From Ciona savignyi (Eukaryota; Chordata; Ascidiacea; Phlebobranchia; Cionidae): a DNA stretch of 64,000 bases. The notes under the pieces are model-generated. The model did no database searches. It had not been told where the DNA came from and worked only from the letters and a program-made list of their open reading frames with translations. Made by a program: the position numbers and the translations under genes. Where the stretch lies: the NCBI GenBank assembly GCA_000149265.1, contig CH003375.1:170218-234217 (forward strand). Reading direction: 5' to 3'. How positions within the stretch are numbered: the stretch's first letter is position 1; every line of letters starts with the position of its first letter. Shown one piece after another: positions 35,701-43,389 of this stretch.

Positions 35701-38700
35701 ATTTTTTAGCCTAAGTATACTTTTTAAATTTTAATCCAATTTTAGGGAATTGGATTAAAATTGCAATGTGTATTTAAATATAAATTTCATTTAACTGACC
35801 GGCACATAATTGTCAAAATCCTGGGTTAAAACTTAAACTTATGACTGTTTTTTTAGAAATTCTGCTGTGGAACTTTATTCTTTACTAATCTTTTTAACTG
35901 ACTGAGTTTAATGCGGTAAAACACCGAGACATTTCACATGTACATGAGGTAAAGAATAAATTAAAATTGAACAACTTGAATTGTTCTAGTAATCTCATCT
36001 TTGCAGAATACTTCACTAAATTACCACCTCAATTTCCTGATTATCGCTATTTACTGATTTCACTAATTTAACTAAAAGAACCTCCTAAATACCAGCATTA
36101 CGTAGCAGAACCATCATTCCAGTTTGCATTTGAGGGTTGGTTCCACTTGGTAAGCCTGTTTGACCTAAATCGGATAATTCGAAGTTAACTTTCAAAATTT
36201 GAACTAAATACACATTTGTTAATAATGTCATGTGAATGAACTTGCTTAGGAATAAACTTTTCAACTTGGGAATAAACCTTATAACTTTCACAACTAACTA
36301 GGTTTACTATCTTATCATGGCTATTATACCTGGAGCTGGAGGACCTGGCATCTGAACACTTGAACTTGTGTTTGAATCTGTGTAGGATTGTAAATCGCAT
36401 ATAAAGAATAAACAAAATACAAAAACTTTTGTATCTGTAATAAACCTTTTCCCGTTGATGCTGTTTTGTGCACATTAAATATACTGACTAAATTATCATG
36501 CTTCAAACAAACTGTGTATTACTCGTGTTTAAATAAGTTGGATAAAAGGATCCAGGGGTGGGAGTTTAGAGAAAAAACAATCGATTTCACCAACAGTTAT
36601 TGTGAATTGATTGGTATCTGGTATAATTTATTTATATTAAATATACTAGATTTTTAAAGCATTCATTATGTTTTTTAGGACGACAAACTTGTAGGATTAT
36701 TGTGTACTTTTAAAAATTATACATAAACTGTGCATCGCACGGTTGGACAATGTTGTATAGTTGGTACTATTCAGTCACACCATGGCTAATATGTGGAGGT
36801 ATTATTAATATGTGAATGCACTGACGATATATAGCATGCAAGCATTGATGGAATACCTTACCTGTACCATTGCTCTCAAGCATGATTCTCAGATCATCTA
36901 AATCTGTGGAATATTAGTTTATAAAACAATAAATACACAAACTATTCCATCAAACACACATGCACTGGATAGATCCCACAAAAGCAGTGGTATTAAGTCA
37001 GCCATTATAATAGTTAGTGGTTTCCTGTTCAGTTATTTATTTAAAACGTTGGTAGTTTGTAACTGGGCACTTAAACAATGACTGGTAATCAACTTCATGT
37101 TTTCATAATATAAATATAACTTATAAAAACAATAAAACTCCTAAAATTTAAAAAAAACATCTATGTTTGTTTGGATAAGAAACTGTCCAGAATTAGTTAA
37201 TACATTTGTTAGAAAATACCAGGCATATATTGGAAATCACCAGCTGTTTCCGTAGCTAAGACCTGTTTGTTTATAAATTTTTTATTACGCACTAAACAAT
37301 TACTTGCATCTTGTATGATTAAACTGCAAAATGTTTATACAGAGATCAGATCACCAAAAACCCAACAATATATTGTTGAATTATATTTCTTTTCAGGACT
37401 TCTGTTTCGCATTAAAACTGGACTTAATACATTGATTTTCAATTATTGCACGATATTCTTTAAACCCTGAACCTTGCAGCTATTTTGGTGAAATGGCAAA
37501 ATGCTACTGTCGTTATCTAAAAGCTTAAAGCTTTTGCTTTTAGGTTAATTGGAGCAAAAATGAACATATTGTTCCAAAAAATATTTATTTTATACCAGGC
37601 TATTTAATGTAGCAAAGAGTTTTATCATGATAATAGATTGTATTCAAGGGACATTGGGTTAATACATTCATTACAAACTTAAATAAAACTGGCATGACAT
37701 AGTTTAATGACATAATGTTTTATGCAGTGACTATGTTACAACAACCCACTCACCAATATTGCATTTGCGCTCAACTTTTGTTTTAGGGACATCATTCAGC
37801 CGCTGTTTCACAACAGCCATGATGTCATGGATCTGTGGAACGTTGTTTGGCATGAAAGCCACATTGAAGTGCTCATCATCAGGTACGACTGAGTATGGAA
37901 ACTCGGGGAGATTGTCCACTGAGAACTCACTGTTAAGGAAAAGAAAATAAAGGTGAATTTGCAAGATATATAGGTTAGGATAGGATATTCATGATTATCT
38001 TCCTAAATGGGAAAACCAATGGGGGTTAACACACAGGCAATCATCAGATCACCTTACACCCACCTTCGGGTTACCGGAGCTATTGCAGTGTGTTATGTAT
38101 GATAGTCAAGTTCCTTTAATTTCGTAGAACCCATTAATCCGCTGGGGGCAATGTCCATAAAGTGCATTGCGTAAGGACACACCCGACTAGCTAGCGACCA
38201 GTTTCGCACCTGCAACCTTTCGATTGAAAGACTACACACCTAACCGACTGGACTGTCAGGATAATGATGGACTACCAAACTGATTTTTATACCCATGCCT
38301 TGTGAGGAAGAACTATAGTTGCACAACGCCAATATTCGTCATATTAACTTATGCGAACAGATGGGTTGCCAAAGCTACTTTAGCAGTTTATACAGTTGTT
38401 AATTTGTTTTTGAACGATCTGTTATATCCACTAGATTTTGGAAACATCCAATAAGCGCCAAAAGACACAACTGTAGAGGATATCAACCGGGTAAAGTTTA
38501 AACCAAGTACATGCTGATGCAAGGACCTCAGTCATATTCTGCACCACACAATTGGATTAAAAATCAATAATATTGATTATGGAAAAAGTTATTGTAGCAG
38601 CTTGACCAAAATCAAAGTAATTATAATATAACCTGTAAATATTATATACGAATACTCATACTTACAGCCCATAAAAACAAATTTCACATTACCTCCATGT

Positions 38701-38865
38701 CGTCACATTTGGATAATTTGTTACTTCAATTTCTTGTCTGATAATCACAAGCAACAATGCAAAGAATAGAGGAAGAAGTAGTTCGATCACGGTTGCAAAT
38801 GGCCGTCGCTTTTGAAGGACGAAGTTTTTCCAAAATAGCAATCGAAATTGATCCCAGGCACCCAT
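11754..38865 (-). CDS. ABCA3-like full ABC transporter, 40 exons
   Basis: A full-length ABCA-subfamily transporter (TMD1-NBD1-TMD2-NBD2) that would move lipids across or within membranes. Closest by recall to ABCA3, the phospholipid importer of lysosome-related organelles. All 40 exons have AG acceptors, GT donors and compatible phases; they are listed in the five block entries. They total 5,657 bases; with one base restored near 13034 the frame is exact for 1,885 residues. Start: ATG at 38865, opening [20 protein letters not shown], the usual ABCA start with a first membrane helix. Stop: TAA at 11756-11754. Walker A motifs: GHNGAGKTT (about 745-753) and GINGAGKTT (about 1585-1593). Signatures: LSGGM (844-848) and YSGGN (1684-1688). 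Walker B: ILDEP and LLDEP. Human ABCA3 has 1,704 residues; most of the excess is encoded by exons 3-7. ABCA1/4/7 are less likely because the long second extracellular loop is absent. Confidence 0.93.
11980..12240 (+). repeat. SINE copy in ABCA3-like intron 39
   Basis: Forward copy between ABCA3-like exons 39 and 40. It shows B-box-like GGTTCGAAACTGG, AGTTGGTTGTGTCCTTGGG and the 3' end GATAAACATGAATAT. Confidence 0.78.
12735..12835 (+). repeat. SINE fragment in intron 38
   Basis: Short fragment around GCTAGTCGGTTGTGTCCTTG. The head and the 3' half are missing. Confidence 0.6.
13030..13040 (-). other. One-base gap breaking the frame of ABCA3-like exon 38
   Basis: On the minus strand exon 38 reads ATG GGA GGC CCC CA then CAC CTC AAG AGC AAG TTC. 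The family sequence here is GGPxHLKSKFGxGY, so the third base of the codon after CCC is absent. Exon length agrees: 175 bp where the phases of the neighbours need 176. Either a sequencing or assembly slip next to the run of five Cs, or a real allele that would remove the end of NBD2. Confidence 0.85.
13163..13348 (+). repeat. SINE copy in ABCA3-like intron 37
   Basis: 5'-truncated forward copy starting at GTTGTGTCCTTGGG and ending at GAGGATAACATG. It includes a clear CTGCAATAGCTCTGGTAACCC block. Confidence 0.75.
14011..14267. mobile_element. hAT-like MITE in ABCA3-like intron 36
   Basis: Begins CAGGAGTAGGCATC and ends GGTTGCTGACACCTG, a degenerate terminal inverted repeat. The interior shares TAATAATATTTTCG and GTGAGATAAAGAC with the complete copy at 57640-57882, so it is the same family. 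The flanking duplication is no longer clear. No coding capacity. Confidence 0.7.
15250..15592. repeat. 24-bp minisatellite in ABCA3-like intron 34
   Basis: Tandem array of a 12-bp theme doubled to 24 bp (CAACAAGTGTGT followed by CAACAAGCATAT or CAACAAGCACAT), about 14 units of 24 bp. The unit length is a multiple of three and contains no stop in most frames, so long low-complexity open frames appear on both strands. They lie wholly inside an intron and are not genes. Confidence 0.9.
16047..16065. repeat. 19-base G homopolymer in intron 33
   Basis: Uninterrupted run of 19 G on the plus strand inside a G-rich intron (15777-16152), which also holds a run of nine G near 15922. On the transcribed strand this is poly-C. 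Confidence 0.9.
17118..17395 (-). repeat. SINE copy in ABCA3-like intron 31
   Basis: Full-length reverse copy: TTATGCATGTTTATGC at the 3' end side, GGGTTACTGAATC, AAGGACACAACGGACTAGC and the tRNA-like head ending near TCGGTCAGA. Confidence 0.78.
18437..18895 (+). repeat. Two forward SINE copies in intron 29
   Basis: The first (about 18437-18597) has an internal deletion after TTGCTTGTGTCC, and its tail unit (GGGGGTAAACATGAATAACC) is duplicated in tandem. The second (about 18655-18895) is longer, from GATTCGAAACTGG to CATGAATATTCC. Confidence 0.75.
20205..20470. repeat. AT-rich tandem array in intron 27
   Basis: About ten imperfect units of 22-24 bp built on TTTTTTGGTTTTGAATTAACA. The array fills the intron between exons 27 and 28 and ends close to the exon 27 donor at 20493. 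Confidence 0.85.
21447..21585 (-). repeat. Truncated SINE copy in intron 25
   Basis: Reverse copy holding only the 3' half (AACCAAGGGGGTTAACACAC to GTGTGTTGTGTATGA). Confidence 0.75.
21774..21846. repeat. Short dispersed repeat, copy A
   Basis: GGCGCTGGAGTAATGG with ATGGCCTAAATTCCTGGTCC is repeated near 32350-32420. Only two copies were seen in the window; family unknown. Confidence 0.6.
22427..22657. repeat. 27-bp minisatellite, left block
   Basis: About 8.5 units of 27 bp with the core CATGTTAACATATATGAT, containing GTTAAC and ATATAT palindromes. The block ends 12 bases upstream of the acceptor of ABCA3-like exon 24. The unit is a multiple of three, so spurious open frames run through it. 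Confidence 0.93.
22659..23577. mobile_element. 919-bp hAT-like element inside the minisatellite
   Basis: Perfect outer inverted repeats TAGGGATGCACAAACTAGAA and its complement at the right end, with an exact 8-bp target duplication GTTACAAA at 22651-22658 and 23578-23585. Subterminal sequence is rich in GGATTCGAA motifs. No frame longer than about 80 codons, so it is non-autonomous. The 8-bp duplication and TAGGGATGCAC ends are typical of hAT. Confidence 0.92.
23578..24020. repeat. 27-bp minisatellite, right block
   Basis: About 16 units of the same 27-bp repeat, with some shortened units lacking ATAT. It is the continuation of the left block interrupted by the hAT-like element. Confidence 0.93.
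26515..26648. repeat. 35-bp tandem repeat carrying the exon 19 splice donor
   Basis: Four units of about 35 bp, GCTCATGGGGCACAAACTCA plus a C-rich part and CACAAACTTTT. The last unit runs into exon 19, and its ACTCACC is the complement of the real donor GGTGAGT. Two other units keep the GTGAGT match; one has lost it (ACCCGCC). Confidence 0.88.
26836..27165 (+). repeat. Cluster of a second tRNA-derived SINE family (3 copies)
   Basis: Three heads in tandem near 26836, 26931 and 27041. The first has an A box TGGCGGAATGG (fits TRGYNNARNNG) and a B box GGTTCAAAATT 37 bp later. No acceptor-stem pairing can be drawn, so these are SINE heads, not tRNA genes. They share the body ATCACATACAATAAAATGG. 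Confidence 0.7.
27720..27995 (+). repeat. Two more copies of the second SINE family
   Basis: Heads near 27728 (GTGACCAATGGGAGCG with GGTTCGAAAC) and 27898 (GTTACCAAAAGGTTAACG). Both have the shared CATACAAAAA body and lie in the intron between ABCA3-like exons 17 and 18. Confidence 0.6.
29100..29210 (+). repeat. Degenerate SINE fragment
   Basis: Head region only, with GTCAGATCGAAACC and TTGTGTCTGTGTGCTTGG, in the intron between exons 15 and 16. Confidence 0.45.
30285..30459. mobile_element. hAT-like MITE fragment beside exon 14
   Basis: Right end GCAGGTTGCCAACCCATG and interior GTGAGATAAAGATGCAAGTG match the family at 57640-57882; the left end is lost. Its edge lies about 20 bases from the exon 14 donor at 30481. 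Confidence 0.65.
30895..31150 (-). repeat. SINE copy in intron 13
   Basis: Reverse copy from ATCGTCAGATCACCTCGC through GCCCAAGGACACGCAACTG to the tRNA-like head ending near CTAATCTGTCGG. Confidence 0.78.
31859..32115. mobile_element. hAT-like element in intron 11
   Basis: Starts CAGGGGTCGGCAACCTGCGA, a canonical hAT-type end. GCGGCTCTC near 32042 suggests an internal or right-side counterpart, but the right terminus is not clear. It fills most of a 330-bp intron. Confidence 0.6.
32350..32420. repeat. Short dispersed repeat, copy B
   Basis: GGCGCTGAAGTAATGAG and TATGGCCTAAATTTCTGGTC match the copy at 21774-21846. Confidence 0.6.
33182..33322. repeat. 34-bp tandem repeat next to exon 9
   Basis: About four units of CTACTATATGAGCTACCAGC plus CATACCACATAAAC. 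The array runs to within a few bases of the exon 9 donor (GT at 33325). Confidence 0.9.
35190..35405. mobile_element. 216-bp hAT-like MITE at the exon 6 splice donor
   Basis: Ends CAGGCATGGGCAAC and GTTGCCCCACCCCTG, with an exact 8-bp target duplication TACTAACC at 35182-35189 and 35406-35413. Read on the minus strand the right duplication is GGTTAGTA: its first G is the last base of ABCA3-like exon 6 and GTTAGTA is the start of the intron. Confidence 0.92.
37975..38265 (-). repeat. SINE copy in intron 1
   Basis: Full-length reverse copy, including a minus-strand head with CAATCGAAAGG and TTGCAGGTGCGAAACTGG, close to the consensus. Confidence 0.85.
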
Positions 38866-39296
38866 ATCAGAGCCTGGTGCTTACTTAAATTTTGCGCTGT
38901 CCTGTAAAGGGATTTTTATGAAGAAGTCGGATAGAACTGCGTCGTACTCGTGAAGAAAAAATTAAAAAGAGCAAACACAGCAAAAGAGACAAAATTGCGC
39001 ACTTAATTGCAACCGGAAAATACTTGAAATATCTTCCATAATATGGCAGTAGTTTGCAACAATAATAAATATGCAGAAACTACTAAAACAGTGTGACACA
39101 GTATTAATGTACTTGCTTGTCGTCTTAAGAAAATATACGGTGTGAAATAAAAAAAAAAAGTAAATAAAAGCGAAACGCTCATCAGTGAGAAAACATTCTA
39201 CAAAAGCTAAAGGCAGTGTCAATGATGTCTATAAAAATGAATATGAATTTTCAACACAGAAGAAACAAAAGTTTGTTCATAATTCAAAGCACCCAA
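38866..39296 (-). promoter_or_regulatory. Spacer between ANKLE1 and the ABCA3-like gene
   Basis: The 431-bp spacer must hold the ANKLE1 3' end and the ABCA3-like 5' region. On the minus strand CCCTTTACAG lies about 45 bases upstream of the ATG. It is a good splice acceptor, and in tunicates could serve trans-splicing of the spliced leader. That role is inference. No TATA box or CpG island was seen. Confidence 0.35.
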
Positions 39297-41537
39297 TTAA
39301 GTTTTTCTTTTTGTTTGGTTTAATATTTGGGTTGATCGAATTTGTCTTTCGCCCTCTAGAAGCATTATTCGCATGGCAGATAGTAAGAGATACGCACCAT
39401 AGCTTCGTAACCTCGACGAACTCCACTTACTCGCAGATCCATAGCAATTGCCACGGACGCAGTTAGTTAAATGTTGTAGACCAAGGGTGGCGATCATTGC
39501 CGCTTCCCTAGTGTACGCTTCACTTGGTATAACATTTTGAAACACATTAAGAGAAATAACCCCACAGTTACATTTCCAAATATCTAGGATGTGTTTTACT
39601 TTCGCACTTGGGTGTTTTAAGTGATCAGAGCGAATTGCCTCTTTAAAATGAGCGTATGGTCGGGATCGCTTTCCTTTACCAACGTAGAACACAGCACCAC
39701 AGAATATATTTAAACACTCAACCTCACTCAGTTGACTTGCTCGTGAAGGTAGTTTTTTGGTGACTCTAGGGTCTAAGAGCAAATAATTAAAACAGTCTTT
39801 ATTGTTGCCTTCCCTTAAGCCAAGAGAAGGATCAGGATTGTCAAATTCCAGGCGCAAAATTTGATCATCCTCATACACAGTGGGCGGCGTTGGCTTTCCA
39901 ATCAGAAAACATCGTAATTCTTGGGAGTAAAGCATGTCTGAGTTTAAAGTTTTAGCATCGTTTAAATTTACACCCTGACGAAGTAAAGTTAGTCTTCGCT
40001 GGTACAGCTTTCTTCCTGGTGCAATAGGTCCGACTGTAAATCCAAACCTAATTAACTCACTCCTTAGTTCATTGTCGCTTAATTTGTATACCTCGGGTGG
40101 TATCACAACTTCCAATGCTTCATCTGGACTAAAGTGATCGCTCAGCTCTTCAAACTCACCATCTATGAAGGATTTCCAATCGTATAACACAGTAGTCTCA
40201 CCAGAAGTTGTGGAATAACATGAAAGTCTGCTCACATTGCTAGGGGATAGTGACGGTGCAGGACGACACATATGTTCAATAAATGAATCTCCATCTGAAT
40301 CAGAGTACAGGCATATTGTGTCATCTTCTTCAACATTATCAATTCCATATTTTTGTTCCAGTTCAGACATTTTACCAATATCAAGTTGTGTTTCGGACTT
40401 TGTATAATTTGATGCATTAATTTCAAGATCTGAATGCAATGTTTCTATGCCAGTGACGTTTTGAATGGAATGATTTGAAAAATGCGAGGTGTCATTTACG
40501 TGAGTGGGGATGCTCAGTAATGAATTTTCAAGTGGCACAGTGGAATCAGCGATAGTATAAATTGAATCTTGGGTCTCAACACTTTCATAAAGCGGAGCAT
40601 TAGGTGTAACATTATCAGACATCGACTTGTTACTGTCACCGTTAATATTCAATTTTGTGCTTTGAAGTAAAATTCTCCTTTTACTCTCATCAATGTTAAA
40701 CACAGCGTTAAGTTTCGGAGTTGAAAAATTTTCATTTTCCGATAAATTTTCTTTCATTACGCTAAGATGAGAAGAAGCTGAATCATAACTGCAATCTGAT
40801 ATTTCTTCTCCAGATTCTGAAGAGAAGTTTTGTGGTTGAATGACTGTCTTTTCCAAATTGGAGAAGAAAATTTGCCTCTTCTTTGGTGTTTGAAATGAAT
40901 AACAATTATCAGGAGAAGTGGCATCTATGCAGACTTTGTATGGACTCTTAGTAGGGCGACCATTATCGGAATGGTTTAAATTGGTATCAGGTACAGTACC
41001 AGTGTCTATAACATTTTTAGTTTGGTCTGGACACTGACGATTAAACCGATTTGGAGTACATCGACACATGGGACAAGTGTTATTATTACGATGGTCGCTT
41101 TGGTTTGGGTAAACTTGGGTAGTGGAGAACTGAAATGTTTGGTCAAATTCATTGAGTATAATTAAACAGTTTGAGTTGCCATTTTCCACAGCATATTGTC
41201 TTGCAGTTTTACCTTCTTCATCCTGTTGGGCAATATCAGCTCCATTTTGAAGCAAAAGAAGTAGAAGATGAGCTTTCCCCCAAATTGCGGCCACATGTAA
41301 TGGTGTTAGACCATTTGAGTCGCACACATTTGGGTCTCCGTTGTGTTGAAGTATCAAGTTGATAAAATCTTCTGAAAAAGATGAGCTTGCACCAACAGCA
41401 AAGTGAAATGGCGTCACTCCGTTAATTAGAAGTCGATTCGGATTTGCACCTTCCTCAAGAAGTCTTTTTGCTGAGCTTATATCATGTGTTTGCAATGCAG
41501 TGAACAGTGGATCAATTTCGTCCAACACTTCTCCCAT
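39297..41537 (-). CDS. ANKLE1: ANKLE1-type ankyrin/LEM/GIY-YIG endonuclease
   Basis: Single-exon, 746-residue protein. ANKLE1 (LEM3) is an animal nuclease that cleaves branched DNA and chromatin bridges and shuttles between cytoplasm and nucleus. Domains: ankyrin repeats at about 8-130 (NGVTPFHFAV, NGLTPLHVAAIWGKAHLLLL); a disordered Ser/Asn/Asp-rich middle of about 350 residues; a LEM domain at about 483-520 (YKLSDNELRSELIRFGFTVG); and a GIY-YIG nuclease at about 580-700 (FNYLLLDPRV, VFYVGKGKRSRP, then Glu in YTREAAMI and Asn in HLTNCVRGN). The Tyr, Gly, Arg, Glu and Asn expected in the catalytic site are all visible. Human ANKLE1 is about 615 residues, the difference being mainly the middle region. 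The ATG is in good context, with an upstream in-frame region too short to extend. Intact, with no frameshift. Confidence 0.95.
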   Translation of the reverse strand: MGEVLDEIDPLFTALQTHDISSAKRLLEEGANPNRLLINGVTPFHFAVGASSSFSEDFINLILQHNGDPNVCDSNGLTPLHVAAIWGKAHLLLLLLQNGADIAQQDEEGKTARQYAVENGNSNCLIILNEFDQTFQFSTTQVYPNQSDHRNNNTCPMCRCTPNRFNRQCPDQTKNVIDTGTVPDTNLNHSDNGRPTKSPYKVCIDATSPDNCYSFQTPKKRQIFFSNLEKTVIQPQNFSSESGEEISDCSYDSASSHLSVMKENLSENENFSTPKLNAVFNIDESKRRILLQSTKLNINGDSNKSMSDNVTPNAPLYESVETQDSIYTIADSTVPLENSLLSIPTHVNDTSHFSNHSIQNVTGIETLHSDLEINASNYTKSETQLDIGKMSELEQKYGIDNVEEDDTICLYSDSDGDSFIEHMCRPAPSLSPSNVSRLSCYSTTSGETTVLYDWKSFIDGEFEELSDHFSPDEALEVVIPPEVYKLSDNELRSELIRFGFTVGPIAPGRKLYQRRLTLLRQGVNLNDAKTLNSDMLYSQELRCFLIGKPTPPTVYEDDQILRLEFDNPDPSLGLREGNNKDCFNYLLLDPRVTKKLPSRASQLSEVECLNIFCGAVFYVGKGKRSRPYAHFKEAIRSDHLKHPSAKVKHILDIWKCNCGVISLNVFQNVIPSEAYTREAAMIATLGLQHLTNCVRGNCYGSASKWSSSRLRSYGAYLLLSAMRIMLLEGERQIRSTQILNQTKRKT

Positions 41538-41539
41538 TC

Positions 41540-41548
41540 TTAGCGCAT
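41540..41548 (-). promoter_or_regulatory. Minimal upstream ORF before ANKLE1
   Basis: ATG CGC TAA lies two bases upstream of the ANKLE1 ATG on the minus strand. If transcribed, this two-codon uORF would place a terminating ribosome on the main start. Whether it is in the mRNA is unknown. Confidence 0.4.
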
Positions 41549-42067
41549 TAGGTTACGATGTTTCCAGTTTGTATGACAGATGAATATTCTAGAACATTCC
41601 ATGAAGAGAAATCAGCAAAAACTTTTCTCATTAGAATATTTAACCAAAAATTACTTCTGAATGAAATTACAGAATAGTACTCTATAATCTGGATTAAAAT
41701 ACAATTATGTTACGGATTCAGAAATAATGTGAGCTTTGGTATAAATAAAGAAATATCTTAACGACTTATGAATGGAGTGGTAACCAGAAATAAAAAGTTA
41801 TTCAACTGTTTAACTTAAACTGTGCAAAAAGTATAATTATTATTAAATTATAAATTGTTTAACCAGTAAAAGCCCAAATGTATTAAATGGCATTTAAGAA
41901 AATTCCACAACTTATACGATATTCATGTACAATGTCTATTCATGTTTTACTACAACTATTTTTAACACATGATTACTGCATATTAGGTTTAAATTAAATA
42001 GACGGTACACAACACATGTCTTCCTAAAAGGTCAATGGAATCTGGGTATACAGAAATATTTTATAAG

Positions 42068-42073
42068 TTTATT
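42068..42073 (-). terminator. Poly(A) signal of SH3BGRL3-like gene
   Basis: Minus-strand AATAAA about 34 bases after the stop. Another AATAAA overlaps the stop codon region. Confidence 0.6.
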
Positions 42074-42106
42074 GCATAAAAGCAGGATTCACTTTACAAC
42101 TAAAGT

Positions 42107-42382
42107 TTATTTTAGTTTCAAAAACTCCTCAAGAGTTTCATTTTCAACTGCCGCCTCAAAGGCATCGTAATCTCCAATGAATTGATCTCCAACACAAAGC
42201 TGAGGAGGAAGAGCTTTATCACTTCCCACAATTCTTCTCATTTCTTCCTTAACTCCTGGAGCCGAAACATCTTTTGTCTCGTATTCGATTTTCTTACTTG
42301 AAAGAATCATATCTATTTTCTGTTGCTTTTTCTTAATTTCCATGTTGCTTGAAATGCTTGACATATAAAATGTAACTACCAT
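42107..42382 (-). CDS. SH3BGRL3-like glutaredoxin-fold protein
   Basis: Single-exon 91-residue protein of the SH3BGR family: thioredoxin/glutaredoxin fold without the CxxC redox site. Diagnostic positions: IKKKQQKIDMIL in the first helix, the TPP-like cis-proline loop as ALPPQLCVGDQ, FIGDYDAFEAAVE, and the C-terminus TLEEFLKLK, which matches SH3BGRL3 (TLQEFLKL) better than SH3BGRL. SH3BGRL3 is a small cytosolic adaptor with no known enzyme activity. The length is about the same as human SH3BGRL3 (93 aa). The absence of introns is unusual for the family and might mean a retrocopy, but the frame is intact and a poly(A) signal follows. Confidence 0.9.
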   Translation of the reverse strand: MVVTFYMSSISSNMEIKKKQQKIDMILSSKKIEYETKDVSAPGVKEEMRRIVGSDKALPPQLCVGDQFIGDYDAFEAAVENETLEEFLKLK

Positions 42383-43389
42383 TTTATTTGTGGTTTGTTT
42401 TGCTTACAGTATAAATTTTGGTTCTAAATAAAATATGATAGTTATAGGGTTGATAGGAAGTAGGGACTCTAATTGAAAACGATGCCTTAGAAACTAAAAC
42501 ACCAATGAAAGGCATGGAAGTTATTCACAATATCTTTTGCATGTAACAATAAAAGATTCTAGAGGCTTTATGTGGTTTACATGTACTGGTACTAGTATTA
42601 TCATTTTTTAATTAACTGAAGTTTATCTGTTGTGAGGTTTAACGCTTATTTTTGTAAACTTATCCATGCATTTTCCATGCTTTCCAGGTTAGCCCAGTTG
42701 AGAAATAACATAAGCTATACTCTAAAATACAAGATAGGAAATTAAAAATAATGCTAAGGCCGGGTAACATTTGTCCTATTCTGGGGCTGAGATTATAGTT
42801 AATATTCCGAGTCTCAGTTTAAGTTTAACATGTAAGACCATTATTTATTATTGCACCAAAAGTATTTATTTCCTTATTTAAAAAAAAATAAACAATTTAA
42901 AGCAACAATAATTTTACAAGATTAATGCATATACCGTTAAACCTACCATTATTATTTACAATAAAGTCCATACACTATTACTGAACTGCATTCACAACAA
43001 CATTAAAAAAGTACAATTAATTCTGTCAGCCACAGAAGTTGTTTAACTTTGACACAAAATGATATATATAAATGCAGTTACATGCAACATTTAGTGCTAC
43101 AACATGAGTAAGTAATTAAAATGAAATACGATACTATCTACAACGCCTGCAATTTGCGATGGGCCATAACACAACATAAACAATTTCCTCAGTTTCTTTA
43201 GTTAAGTAGGTACAAATAAACAAAAAGTGTAGTAAAAGCAATTGTTTTTAGTGTGAAATGTGGTAGTAATAAAAAGGACTAGATAAAATAATAAGAATAT
43301 TTTGTGTTTTATTCTATAGGCTTAAATGTCAGATGAAAAAAACAGTTTCTATTAAGTTGATAATAATACAGGCAGTAAAAAAAAAAAAG
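42383..43389. other. Intergenic, no gene seen
   Basis: Upstream flank of the SH3BGRL3-like gene. It is AT-rich with no recognisable motif. GTAAGC at minus-strand 42407-42402 could be a donor of a 5'UTR intron. Confidence 0.4.

Larger units (their letters stand above)
32685..38865 (-). other. ABCA3-like exons 1-10: first helix and extracellular loop 1
   Basis: Exons: 38865-38693, 37929-37754, 36903-36862, 36377-36330, 36164-36093, 35580-35413, 34587-34423, 34010-33815, 33429-33326, 32819-32685. Exon 1 encodes the first helix. Exons 2 and 8-10 match the conserved ABCA3 ectodomain ([49 protein letters not shown]). Exons 3-7 are 42, 48, 72, 168 and 165 bp, all phase 1-1. They encode about 165 residues rich in Ser, Asn, Met and Pro that interrupt the vertebrate-like ectodomain between the end of exon 2 and the VSFASEDDF motif of exon 8. 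The tiny exons 3-5 are supported by splice sites and phase only, so they are less certain than the rest. Confidence 0.82.
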
